Source of the DNA: Negativicutes bacterium
GTDB lineage: Bacteria; Bacillota_C; Negativicutes; Acidaminococcales; Acidaminococcaceae
Direction: 5' to 3'
Length of the DNA: 64,000 bases
NCBI GenBank assembly: GCA_009930275.1
Contig: RZYP01000003.1
Span: 1 to 64,000, forward strand
Part shown: one piece after another, positions 17,554-25,218 of the stretch
Position numbering within the stretch: the stretch's first letter is position 1
How the letters are laid out: every line of letters starts with the position of its first letter
The notes under the pieces: model-generated
What the model was told of the DNA's origin: nothing
What the model saw: the letters and a program-made list of their open reading frames with translations, nothing else
Databases searched by the model: none
Position numbers and translations under genes: made by a program

Positions 17554-18350
17554 GGAATATTGCAATTATAGGCGGAACAGGTATTTATGATCCAGAAGCA
17601 TTAGAAGGGCTTAAAAATATTCTGATTACCACGCCATATGGTCAAGTTAGCTGCAATACCGGTTTGATGTATGGCAATAAAATCACTTTTATTACAAGAC
17701 ATGGGCTCGGCCATAAAACCCCCCCACATAAGGTAAATTACCGCGCAAACATCTGGGCGCTTAAAAGTCTTGGTGTTGAGGAAATTTTTGCTACTACTGC
17801 CGTGGGTTCACTAAACATGGAAATGAAAGCTGGTCATTTTGTAATTTGCGATCAAATCCTTGATTTTACAAAATGCAGGATTAATACCTTCTATGACACA
17901 CCTGAGCGGGGAGTGGCACATGTCGACTTCAGCTACCCTTATTGCCCTGTGCTTAGAGATAAGGTAGCAGCATGTCTGAAAAATACCGATATTATTTTTC
18001 ATTGTGGAGGTACCTATGTTTGTGCGGAAGGTCCACGTTTTGAAACAGCCGCTGAAATTAAAATGTTTAAAATACTTGGCGGAGATATTGTCGGTATGAC
18101 AAATGTTCCTGAGTCAGTTCTTGCTCGTGAAGCAGAGATATGCTATGTTAACGTCTCCATCGTAACTAATATGGCTGCTGGAATTTCTCCTACGCCTCTT
18201 TCCCACAACGAGGTAGTGGAGGCTATGGGGAAAAGCGTAAAAAACATGAATACATTAATAGATTCTTTTATCAAAAATAATGAACCGCCTATAGTGAATT
18301 CATGTGGTTGCGCTACAGCCATGAAAGAATTCGGTGGCTTTAAACTTTAA
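17550..18350 (+). CDS. mtnP: MtnP-family nucleoside phosphorylase, probably 6-oxopurine (methylthioinosine) type
   Basis: A 266-residue trimeric PNP/MTAP-family enzyme that splits a nucleoside with phosphate. Phosphate-binding segments GGTGIYD, TRHGLGHKTPPH and TTAVGSLN and the MTNVPESVLAREAEICY stretch are present. Aligned without gaps to human MTAP, the pair Asp220/Asp222 that recognises the adenine amino group is replaced by N207 and A209 (VTNMAAGIS). Asn at this place is what inosine/guanosine phosphorylases and the Pseudomonas methylthioinosine phosphorylase use. I therefore expect activity on 5'-methylthioinosine or 5'-deoxyinosine, formed by the deaminase encoded four genes downstream, yielding hypoxanthine and the sugar 1-phosphate used by MtnA. 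Annotation pipelines would call it MTA phosphorylase. Confidence 0.85.
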   Translation: MRNIAIIGGTGIYDPEALEGLKNILITTPYGQVSCNTGLMYGNKITFITRHGLGHKTPPHKVNYRANIWALKSLGVEEIFATTAVGSLNMEMKAGHFVICDQILDFTKCRINTFYDTPERGVAHVDFSYPYCPVLRDKVAACLKNTDIIFHCGGTYVCAEGPRFETAAEIKMFKILGGDIVGMTNVPESVLAREAEICYVNVSIVTNMAAGISPTPLSHNEVVEAMGKSVKNMNTLIDSFIKNNEPPIVNSCGCATAMKEFGGFKL

Positions 18351-18366
18351 ATAGCGGAGCTTGCAA

Positions 18367-19428
18367 ATGATAAATACTATGGAATGGCAGCACTCTTATC
18401 TGCTCATTTTAGATCAGACTAAATTACCTCAAAAAATAGAATATATAAAATGTTACGACTACCAAAGAATTGGAGCTGCAATTAAGCGGCTGGAAGTTCG
18501 TGGTGCCCCTGCAATTGGCGCTGCTGCGGCTTTTGCCATGGTTTTGGGGTTTCATGCCCTGGTCAAAAGAAACCTTCCTCTAAAGTCATTTTGGAAGGAA
18601 TATATTGCTATCAAAAATGAGCTTATCGCAACAAGGCCGACTGCAGTCAATTTACAATGGGCTGTTGATAAGATTTGGCATGAAGCTTATTCTCAAGATG
18701 CTGACAATGACTACACCGCTACAGCAAAAACTATTGAAGCTCTGGCTATTCAAATCTATGAGAATGATATTGCTAAAAATATACGAATTGGCATTTATGG
18801 TTCGCAATTATTAAAAGGTGAAACGATTATTCTTACGCATTGCAACGCTGGTGCTTTGGCAACCTGCGGTTGGGGTACTGCACTTGGCGTTATCAGACAG
18901 GCGCATAAAGACGGAAAAATCAAAATGGTCTACGTTGATGAAACTCGTCCACTTATGCAAGGCTCACGTCTAACTGCCTGGGAATTGCTTCAGGAGGATA
19001 TTCCTGCAACTTTGATATCTGATAGCATGGCCGGATGGACGATGAAACAAAAGAAAATTAACGCCGTGGTAGTAGGCGCTGACCGAATTGCCCTTAATGG
19101 CGATACCGCCAATAAAATTGGCACCTATAGTGTTGCTATTCTTGCTAAAGAACACGGCATCCCATTTTACATAGCTGCACCTTCAACGACGTTTGATTTT
19201 ACAATTAATTCCGGCTCGGCGATTACAATAGAAGAGCGCGATGGAGAGGAACTTCGAGCAATCTCCGGTGTGCCTACTGCGCCAAAAAACATACAGGTTT
19301 TTAATCCCGCGTTTGATGTTACCCCTAATGAGCTGATTGCGGGAATTATAACTGAATACGGCGTAATAACGAAACCATATGAAGAAAATATCCGCAAATT
19401 AAAGAAGAAAATATCCGAGGAGGAATAA
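18367..19428 (+). CDS. mtnA: methylthioribose-1-phosphate isomerase
   Basis: Isomerises 5-methylthioribose 1-phosphate (and 5-deoxyribose 1-phosphate in the DHAP shunt) to the ribulose 1-phosphate. The 353-residue protein has the eIF2B-like fold and MtnA signatures: RGAPAIGAAAAFA, the catalytic Cys in THCNAGALAT, and the catalytic Asp in GADRIALNGDTANK. I use the ATG at 18367, 7 bases after a GGAG site, rather than the TTG at 18361. It follows the phosphorylase gene closely and precedes the AHCY-like gene by 5 bases. Confidence 0.95.
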   Translation: MINTMEWQHSYLLILDQTKLPQKIEYIKCYDYQRIGAAIKRLEVRGAPAIGAAAAFAMVLGFHALVKRNLPLKSFWKEYIAIKNELIATRPTAVNLQWAVDKIWHEAYSQDADNDYTATAKTIEALAIQIYENDIAKNIRIGIYGSQLLKGETIILTHCNAGALATCGWGTALGVIRQAHKDGKIKMVYVDETRPLMQGSRLTAWELLQEDIPATLISDSMAGWTMKQKKINAVVVGADRIALNGDTANKIGTYSVAILAKEHGIPFYIAAPSTTFDFTINSGSAITIEERDGEELRAISGVPTAPKNIQVFNPAFDVTPNELIAGIITEYGVITKPYEENIRKLKKKISEEE

Positions 19429-19433
19429 CCTTA

Positions 19434-20681
19434 ATGAACGATAGCATGATCAAAGATATAAAATTAGCACCCGTAGGCAAGCAAAAAATTGACTGGGTCA
19501 AAGAATACATGCCTTTATTAAATCTTCTTAATGAAAAATATTCCCAAACCAAGCCATTTGCTGGCATTAACATGGTTATTACAATACATTTGGAAGCTAA
19601 AACAGCCTATTTGGCCAAAGTTTTAAGAAATGCCGGTGCCAACGTCATAGTTACCGGCAGCAATCCTCTTTCGACGCAAGACGAAATAGCCGCTGCGCTC
19701 GTCGAAGACGGCATAACGGTTTACGCTACATATAACTGCAGCGCTGAGGAGTACGACCAATATCTAAGCAAGGCGCTGGATTGCAATCCGTCACTTATTA
19801 TTGATGACGGTGGAGACCTGGTTAACATGCTTCATAAAAACAGAAGAGAACTCATTAGCGGTTTATTAGGCGGCTCTGAAGAAACTACTACGGGCGTCCA
19901 TAGGTTAAAAGCCCTATCATCAGCAGGGAATCTCGCATTTCCTATGATTGCGGTTAATGATGCTTATTGCAAATATTTATTCGATAATCGCTATGGAACG
20001 GGACAATCTGCCTGGGACGGCATTATGCGTACTACAAATCTTTCGATTGCCGGCAAAAATGTGGTTGTTGCTGGCTACGGCTGGTGCGGCAAGGGTGTAA
20101 GTATGCGTGCTAAAGGCTTGGGGGCTAACGTTATTGTTACTGAAGTCGATCCGATAAAAGCAATAGAAGCCGTTTTTGACGGATTCCGTGTAATGACGAT
20201 GAGCCAAGCCGCAAAGGAAGGAGATTTTTTCGTAACTGTAACCGGTTGTAAGGATGTTATAACAAAAGAGCATATTAAAGTGATGAAAGATGGTGCAGTT
20301 CTTTCTAATGCTGGCCACTTTGACGTTGAAATAAATATTCCTGATCTGAATGAGCTTTCGTCACAACCTCCGTTTGAAGTAAGAAAAAATATCCGTACAT
20401 TCACAATGGCGGACGGACGCAAAATTAATTTACTTGGTGATGGCAGGTTGGTCAACCTTGCCTGCGGTGATGGTCATCCTATTGAAATAATGGATCTTTC
20501 GTTTGCCATGCAATTTTTAGCAATGAAATACCTGTTAGATAATAAAGGTAAACTGCAAAACAGCCTTTATACACTTCCTGATGAATTGAATACAGAAATA
20601 GCTGCTTTGAAACTGGAATGCATCGGTGTCACTATTGATAAGTTAACGGATGAGCAAAACTTTTATTTAAATCAAGAATAA
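19434..20681 (+). CDS. ahcY: adenosylhomocysteinase-family enzyme of HxExK type, possibly S-inosylhomocysteine hydrolase
   Basis: A 415-residue NAD-dependent AHCY-family hydrolase releasing homocysteine. Catalytic residues match: DDGGDLV, EETTTGVHRL, K and D-N in CKYLFDNRYGTGQS, a Rossmann motif VAGYGWCGKGV and NAGHFDVEI. Two features set it apart from the common enzyme. The substrate-base motif is H52-x-E54-x-K56 (IHLEAKTA) instead of HxTxE, as in archaeal and Thermotoga members; the Methanocaldococcus member hydrolyses S-inosylhomocysteine. The protein also ends shortly after QNFYL, lacking the usual C-terminal HYRY tail that reaches into the neighbour's NAD site. With MtaD in the same operon, a SAH-deamination-then-hydrolysis route is likely, though plain SAH hydrolase remains possible. 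Confidence 0.88.
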   Translation: MNDSMIKDIKLAPVGKQKIDWVKEYMPLLNLLNEKYSQTKPFAGINMVITIHLEAKTAYLAKVLRNAGANVIVTGSNPLSTQDEIAAALVEDGITVYATYNCSAEEYDQYLSKALDCNPSLIIDDGGDLVNMLHKNRRELISGLLGGSEETTTGVHRLKALSSAGNLAFPMIAVNDAYCKYLFDNRYGTGQSAWDGIMRTTNLSIAGKNVVVAGYGWCGKGVSMRAKGLGANVIVTEVDPIKAIEAVFDGFRVMTMSQAAKEGDFFVTVTGCKDVITKEHIKVMKDGAVLSNAGHFDVEINIPDLNELSSQPPFEVRKNIRTFTMADGRKINLLGDGRLVNLACGDGHPIEIMDLSFAMQFLAMKYLLDNKGKLQNSLYTLPDELNTEIAALKLECIGVTIDKLTDEQNFYLNQE

Positions 20682-20697
20682 AGGGGATGTATCAAAG

Positions 20698-21366
20698 ATG
20701 ATGGAAGTTCAAATTGCAGATGTTCGCAGACAAATAGTTGAAACAGGACTTATACTGCTCGAAAAAGGTTTGGTTGCTGGTTCATGGGGTAATATAAGTA
20801 TGAGAATCGATAAAGACAGTTATGCTATTACTCCCTCAGGACGGCCTTATGATCTTTTAACAGAAGATGACGTGGTTGTAATAAATTCCAAGGGAATCAA
20901 ATTGGCCGGCCAGGGAACACCTTCCTCTGAAATGCTGTTGCATTTAACAATTTACGCCCATTATCCACATGCCAATGCCATCATCCACACGCATAGCGTC
21001 TATGCAAGCGCTTGCGCAGCAATGCACAGGCAGATACCACCTTTACTTGAAGATACCGCTCAAATCGCGGGTGGTCCAATCAAGCTGGCTAAATATGCCC
21101 TGGCAGGAACAAAAGAATTGGCCAATAACGCTGTCGAGGCTATGGGAACTTCAAATGCTGTTCTACTGGCAAATCATGGCTCTGTTTGTTATGCTGATTC
21201 ACTTTTTGAAGCGTTAATTGTCGCCGAGATTGTCGAAAAATCTGCACATATTTACTGTATAACGGCAGCAATAGGGGAGAGTTTCCCTCTTCCTGCTAAT
21301 GATATTAAAGTACTGAGAAACTTCTATACTGAACATTACAGCAAAAGGCAAAGGGGGGATGAGTAA
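20698..21366 (+). CDS. class II aldolase, FucA/Ald2-like
   Basis: A zinc-dependent class II aldolase of 222 residues. Compared with E. coli FucA the catalytic acid and zinc ligands keep identical spacing: E78, H97, H99 and H160. The loop TPSGRPYDLLTEDD resembles FucA (TPTGIPYEKLTE) rather than the dehydratase MtnB. In the DHAP shunt such an aldolase splits 5-methylthioribulose or 5-deoxyribulose 1-phosphate into DHAP and an aldehyde, and its place right after mtnA and ahcY fits that job. MtnD/MtnK-type genes of the full methionine salvage path are absent here. MtnB-like dehydratase activity is the main alternative. Confidence 0.85.
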   Translation: MMEVQIADVRRQIVETGLILLEKGLVAGSWGNISMRIDKDSYAITPSGRPYDLLTEDDVVVINSKGIKLAGQGTPSSEMLLHLTIYAHYPHANAIIHTHSVYASACAAMHRQIPPLLEDTAQIAGGPIKLAKYALAGTKELANNAVEAMGTSNAVLLANHGSVCYADSLFEALIVAEIVEKSAHIYCITAAIGESFPLPANDIKVLRNFYTEHYSKRQRGDE

Positions 21367-21368
21367 AA

Positions 21369-22646
21369 ATGTCTTGCATCCTGATTAAGAATATTGAAAT
21401 TATTACTGAGAAAAATAATGAAATTTTTAACATAGGCATCAAAGGACAGGACATTTCTTATATCGGCAAGGAAATTCCAGAAGGTTTTCAGGAAGCAAAT
21501 GTTATTGATGGCAACAACTTAATAGCAGTTCCTGGCATGGTTAATGTTCATACGCACGCAGCAATGACGCTTTTCAGAAGCTATGCAGATGACATGGTCC
21601 TGATGGATTGGCTTCAGAACAAAATTTGGCCGGCAGAGGCTAATCTCACGAGTGATGATGTCTATTGGGGCACAAAACTAGCAATTATTGAAATGATTAA
21701 ATCCGGCACAACAACATTCGCCGATATGTATTTTTTTATGGACCGTGTTGCAGAAGCAGTTGAAGAAACAGGCATCCGTGCTTCACTTGCTCGTGGAATG
21801 ATTGGTGTTGCTCCGGACGCTGATGACAAAATAGCTGAGAGTATTGACCTTTATCAGCAATGGCACGGTAAGGCTGACGGAAGGATAAGAGTCATGTTCG
21901 GCCCTCATGCGCCATACACTTGCCCCGTCAATTATCTGAAGAAAATTATCAATAAGGCAGGCGGGCTTGGTGCAGAAATTCATATGCATTTGAGTGAAAC
22001 AAATTCAGAGGTTGCTGACTGTGAGCGGGAACATGGCCTGACTCCTATCGCACTGATGAACAGCATCGGACTTTTTGATCTTGGCACCCTCGCAGCTCAT
22101 TGCGTTCATGTCACTCATGCAGATCTTGATATTATGGCAGAAAAAAACGTACGCGTAGCTCACAATCCTCAAAGTAATTTAAAGCTAGCAAGCGGTATTG
22201 CGCCTGTTCCTGAGATGCTGTCCAAAGGTCTTATCGTTGGCCTTGGAACTGACGGCACCTCCAGCAATAACAATTTGGATATGCTTGAAGAGGCACGCCT
22301 GACAGCTCTTCTTCATAAAAATAATATATCAGACCCACTTGCAATACCTGCGCATCAAGCTTTAAATTTAGCCACAAGGCAAGGAGCACTTGCTTTAGGC
22401 TTTACAGACGTGGGGGAGATTAAAATCGGCCAGAAGGCAGATTTAGTCCTTTACGATATGAACAAACCTTATTGGTATCCGCGGCATGACAGAAAATCGC
22501 TCTTTATTTATGCGGCAAACTCATCTGATGCCGACACCGTCATTGTCAACGGTAAGATTTTGATGCAGCACGGTAAATTGCTTACTATTGATGAGGAAAA
22601 AGTTTATGCTGAGGCCAATAAATGTGCCTTACGCTTAACTAAATAA
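21369..22646 (+). CDS. mtaD: 5'-methylthioadenosine/S-adenosylhomocysteine deaminase
   Basis: An amidohydrolase of 425 residues that deaminates the adenine ring of MTA, SAH and 5'-deoxyadenosine to the inosine forms. Metal-site motifs are H61-T-H63 (VNVHTHAAM), the HMHLSET segment, AAHCVHV and GLGTDGTSSNNN; the substrate-facing Arg/Glu region lies around 145-200. It starts two bases after the aldolase stop. In the same operon as a phosphorylase and a hydrolase whose base-recognition residues look 6-oxopurine specific, it would be the entry step of the pathway. Confidence 0.93.
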   Translation: MSCILIKNIEIITEKNNEIFNIGIKGQDISYIGKEIPEGFQEANVIDGNNLIAVPGMVNVHTHAAMTLFRSYADDMVLMDWLQNKIWPAEANLTSDDVYWGTKLAIIEMIKSGTTTFADMYFFMDRVAEAVEETGIRASLARGMIGVAPDADDKIAESIDLYQQWHGKADGRIRVMFGPHAPYTCPVNYLKKIINKAGGLGAEIHMHLSETNSEVADCEREHGLTPIALMNSIGLFDLGTLAAHCVHVTHADLDIMAEKNVRVAHNPQSNLKLASGIAPVPEMLSKGLIVGLGTDGTSSNNNLDMLEEARLTALLHKNNISDPLAIPAHQALNLATRQGALALGFTDVGEIKIGQKADLVLYDMNKPYWYPRHDRKSLFIYAANSSDADTVIVNGKILMQHGKLLTIDEEKVYAEANKCALRLTK

Positions 22647-22666
22647 ATTTCTAGGAGTGGAATAAT

Positions 22667-23509
22667 TTGGCAAAAATTATAAAAAAATCAAATCTGGCTC
22701 CACAAGTATATGAATTTATTGTGGATGCTCCGTTAGTTGCTCACAAGTGTCAGCCTGGTCAGTTTGTCATGATTCGCATAGATGAAGACAGTGAGAGGAT
22801 TCCTCTCACAATTGCCGATTTTGACCGTAAGCAAGCTACCATCACTATGATTGTTCAAGCTGTAGGCAATACGACTAAATACTTATGCGATAATTTTAAT
22901 GAAAACGATGATATTCTCGACATTGCCGGGCCGCTTGGCGTGCCTTCACATATTGAAAATTTCGGAACAGTAGTTTGCATCGGTGGAGGCATTGGCGTCG
23001 CTCCGGTTTATCCCATAGCCAGGGCCCTTAAGGAAGCCGGCAATAAAGTCATCTCTATCATAGGTGCCCGTAACAAGGATCTTATAATTTTCGAAGATAA
23101 AATGGCTGCAATAAGTGATGAACTAATCATTACTACTGATGACGGCAGTGCAGGCCAAAAAGGCTTTGTAACTGACCCTCTTAAAGTGATGCTCGAAAGC
23201 GGCAACATGCCTGGCTTGGTATTGGCAATTGGGCCGGTAATAATGATGAAGAATGTTGCGGAAACCACAAGGCCTTATAAAGTTCATACCGTCGCCAGCC
23301 TTAATACAATTATGGTTGATGGAACAGGCATGTGCGGTGGCTGTCGTGTCCGTGTAGGCGATGAAAATAAATTTGCGTGTGTTGACGGACCAGAATTCGA
23401 CGCTCATTTAGTTGATTTCGCAAATTTAATACAACGTCAACAAATGTATAAGAACCAAGAATCAATGGAAGACGGATGCGGAGGACATTGTAAATGCGTG
23501 GAGGACTAA
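22667..23509 (+). CDS. nfnA: NADH-dependent ferredoxin:NADP+ oxidoreductase subunit A (PyrK-like FAD protein)
   Basis: The small subunit of the electron-bifurcating NfnAB (also annotated sulfide dehydrogenase or dihydroorotate-dehydrogenase electron-transfer subunit). The 280-residue protein has the FAD domain (GQFVMIRIDEDSERIPLT), an NAD-binding domain (GGGIGVAPVYPIARALKEAG) and a [2Fe-2S] Cys cluster near residues 223-240 (GMCGGCRVRV, FACVDGPEF). It starts at TTG after AGGAG and overlaps nfnB by 16 bases. NfnAB balances NADH, NADPH and reduced ferredoxin in anaerobes. Being last-but-one in the SAM-salvage operon is unusual. Confidence 0.9.
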   Translation: MAKIIKKSNLAPQVYEFIVDAPLVAHKCQPGQFVMIRIDEDSERIPLTIADFDRKQATITMIVQAVGNTTKYLCDNFNENDDILDIAGPLGVPSHIENFGTVVCIGGGIGVAPVYPIARALKEAGNKVISIIGARNKDLIIFEDKMAAISDELIITTDDGSAGQKGFVTDPLKVMLESGNMPGLVLAIGPVIMMKNVAETTRPYKVHTVASLNTIMVDGTGMCGGCRVRVGDENKFACVDGPEFDAHLVDFANLIQRQQMYKNQESMEDGCGGHCKCVED

Positions 23510-24885
23510 GAAATAAAATGCCGGAACAAGCGGCAGAGGTAAGAAATAAAAATTTTGACGAGGTAGCATTAGGATACACTTTGGAAACGGCAATAGATGA
23601 AGCTGAGCGCTGCCTGAACTGTAAAAATCCCCGTTGTGTGCAAGGCTGCCCCGTTAATGTCGATATACCTGAGTTTATCCAGGCCCTTAAAGAAAGAGAT
23701 CTGGACAAGGCAATTCGTATTCTTAAAAATAAAAATACCTTGCCTGCAGTCTGTGGCCGTGTATGTCCACAAGAAAGCCAATGTGAGAAAAATTGTATTC
23801 TCGGAATAAAGGGTGAACCGGTAGCAATAGGTCGTTTGGAACGTTTTGTCGCAGATTATGCTCGTGAACACGGTCTTGACGCCGATAGCAGCACAAAAAC
23901 TGCTGCCAAAGGCAAAAAGGTGGCAATCGTCGGCAGCGGTCCTTCGGGATTGACTGCAGCCGGAGACTTGGCAAAAATGGGTTATGAAGTTACAATCTAT
24001 GAAGCTCTGCATGCTCCTGGCGGAGTTCTTATGTACGGTATTCCTCAATTCCGATTGCCTAAAGAAATAGTTAAACACGAAATTGATCAATTAAAAGCTT
24101 TAGGTGTTAAAATTGTGCCAAACGTAGTTATTGGACGCACCTTTACGATAGAAGAGCTCATGCATGAAGAAGGTTTCAGTGCCGTTTATATTGGAACCGG
24201 AGCTGGTCTTCCACACTTTATGCACATCGATGGTGAAAACCTGAACGGTGTCTATTCTGCCAATGAATTCCTTACGCGTGTTAATCTTATGCGGGCCTAT
24301 AAGTTCCCGCAGGTAGCGACTCCTGTTTATATAGGCAAAAATGTGGCAGTGGTTGGCGCAGGCAACGTTGCCATGGATGCGGCCCGTACAGCTAAACGTC
24401 TTGGTGCTGAAAATGTTTATATAGTTTACAGACGCAGCGAAGACGAAATGCCGGCTCGCAAAGAGGAAATTGAACATGCCAAAGAAGAAGGTATCGAGTT
24501 ACGACTTTTGACAAATCCTACCAAAATACTTGGCAATGAAAAAGGCTGGGTAACCGGCATGGAATGCATCAAAATGGAATTGGGCGAACCAGATGCTTCC
24601 GGACGACGTTCACCGGTTGAAATTAAAGGTTCAGAGTATATTCTTGATGTTGATATGGTTGTAATGTCTATCGGCCAAGGACCAAATCCTTTGATTAAAG
24701 CAACCACACCGGAACTGGAAACAAATAAACGCGGCAATATCAATGCTGATGAATGCGGGCAAACATCTATGCCTGGAGTTTTTGCCGGCGGTGATATCGT
24801 AACCGGTGCGGCAACAGTTATTTCTGCAATGGGAGCCGGTAAAAAAGCTGCAAAAGCAATAGATGAATATCTGTCAGGTAAATAG
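23494..24885 (+). CDS. nfnB: NfnB / glutamate synthase small-subunit-like flavoprotein
   Basis: The large subunit of NfnAB, related to the small chain of NADPH glutamate synthase. The 463-residue protein has two N-terminal [4Fe-4S] clusters (CLNCKNPRCVQGCP and CGRVCPQESQCEKNC), a FAD motif (VAIVGSGPSGLTAAGDLA) and an NADPH motif (VAVVGAGNVAMDAARTAKRLG region). With nfnA immediately upstream and no large GltB subunit near, NfnB is much likelier than GltD. The ATG at 23494 and that at 23518 are both possible; each has a GGAGG nearby. Confidence 0.9.
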   Translation: MRGGLRNKMPEQAAEVRNKNFDEVALGYTLETAIDEAERCLNCKNPRCVQGCPVNVDIPEFIQALKERDLDKAIRILKNKNTLPAVCGRVCPQESQCEKNCILGIKGEPVAIGRLERFVADYAREHGLDADSSTKTAAKGKKVAIVGSGPSGLTAAGDLAKMGYEVTIYEALHAPGGVLMYGIPQFRLPKEIVKHEIDQLKALGVKIVPNVVIGRTFTIEELMHEEGFSAVYIGTGAGLPHFMHIDGENLNGVYSANEFLTRVNLMRAYKFPQVATPVYIGKNVAVVGAGNVAMDAARTAKRLGAENVYIVYRRSEDEMPARKEEIEHAKEEGIELRLLTNPTKILGNEKGWVTGMECIKMELGEPDASGRRSPVEIKGSEYILDVDMVVMSIGQGPNPLIKATTPELETNKRGNINADECGQTSMPGVFAGGDIVTGAATVISAMGAGKKAAKAIDEYLSGK

Positions 24886-25048
24886 TATCAACCAAAAATA
24901 TTATTGATTTTTACATAAGCAGTAAGTATATCTGCTAGCAACCATGTTATATATTTATATAATCTGGGAACTAGCAGAATATTTATTTTAGGCAGAAGAA
25001 TTGTGTGCTGGCAAAATTATGTGGCTGTGGTTTGATACAGATAGAAAC

Positions 25049-25062
25049 AGTACATATGTTCG
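25049..25062 (+). promoter_or_regulatory. second candidate SOS box
   Basis: AGTACATATGTTCG matches 12 of 14 positions of the Firmicute LexA box (CGAACRNRYGTTCG) and lies about 60 bases before the main box. It may support cooperative repression of lexA. Confidence 0.45.
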
Positions 25063-25120
25063 TTGTTTTCTTGTTTATTTTTACTTGGTTTTACATAATA
25101 TATATTATAGGACTCTAATA

Positions 25121-25134
25121 CGAACAAATGTTTG
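25121..25134 (+). promoter_or_regulatory. LexA operator (SOS box)
   Basis: CGAACAAATGTTTG fits the Bacillus-type LexA box at 13 of 14 positions and overlaps the first bases of the lexA -35 element, a layout that gives autorepression. Confidence 0.9.
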
Positions 25135-25160
25135 ACAATTATTTAGCCATTTGTTATAAT
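25132..25160 (+). promoter_or_regulatory. sigma-A promoter of lexA
   Basis: Consensus TTGACA and TATAAT separated by 17 bases, about 60 bases before the lexA start codon and overlapped by the LexA operator. Confidence 0.92.
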
Positions 25161-25218
25161 TGGTTAACAAATATTATTAAACGCAAATTTTGATACATAT
25201 GATTGGAGGCAAATTGCA

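Larger units (their letters stand above)
24886..25218. other. intergenic region between nfnB and lexA
   Basis: About 330 AT-rich bases without a credible gene. An 8-bp inverted repeat TCTGCTAG (24931-24938) / CTAGCAGA (24971-24978) encloses 32 bases; it lacks a T run, so it is a poor terminator. The right half holds two SOS-box-like sites and the lexA promoter. Confidence 0.6.

Noticed and set aside
22667..23509. PyrK of dihydroorotate dehydrogenase
   Set aside because: No pyrD or other pyrimidine gene adjacent; paired with nfnB instead.
23494..24885. Glutamate synthase small chain (GltD)
   Set aside because: No GltB large subunit; the adjacent PyrK-like gene makes NfnB the better name.
24931..24978. 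Terminator of the SAM-salvage/nfn operon
   Set aside because: The 8-bp inverted repeat has a 32-base loop and no T run.
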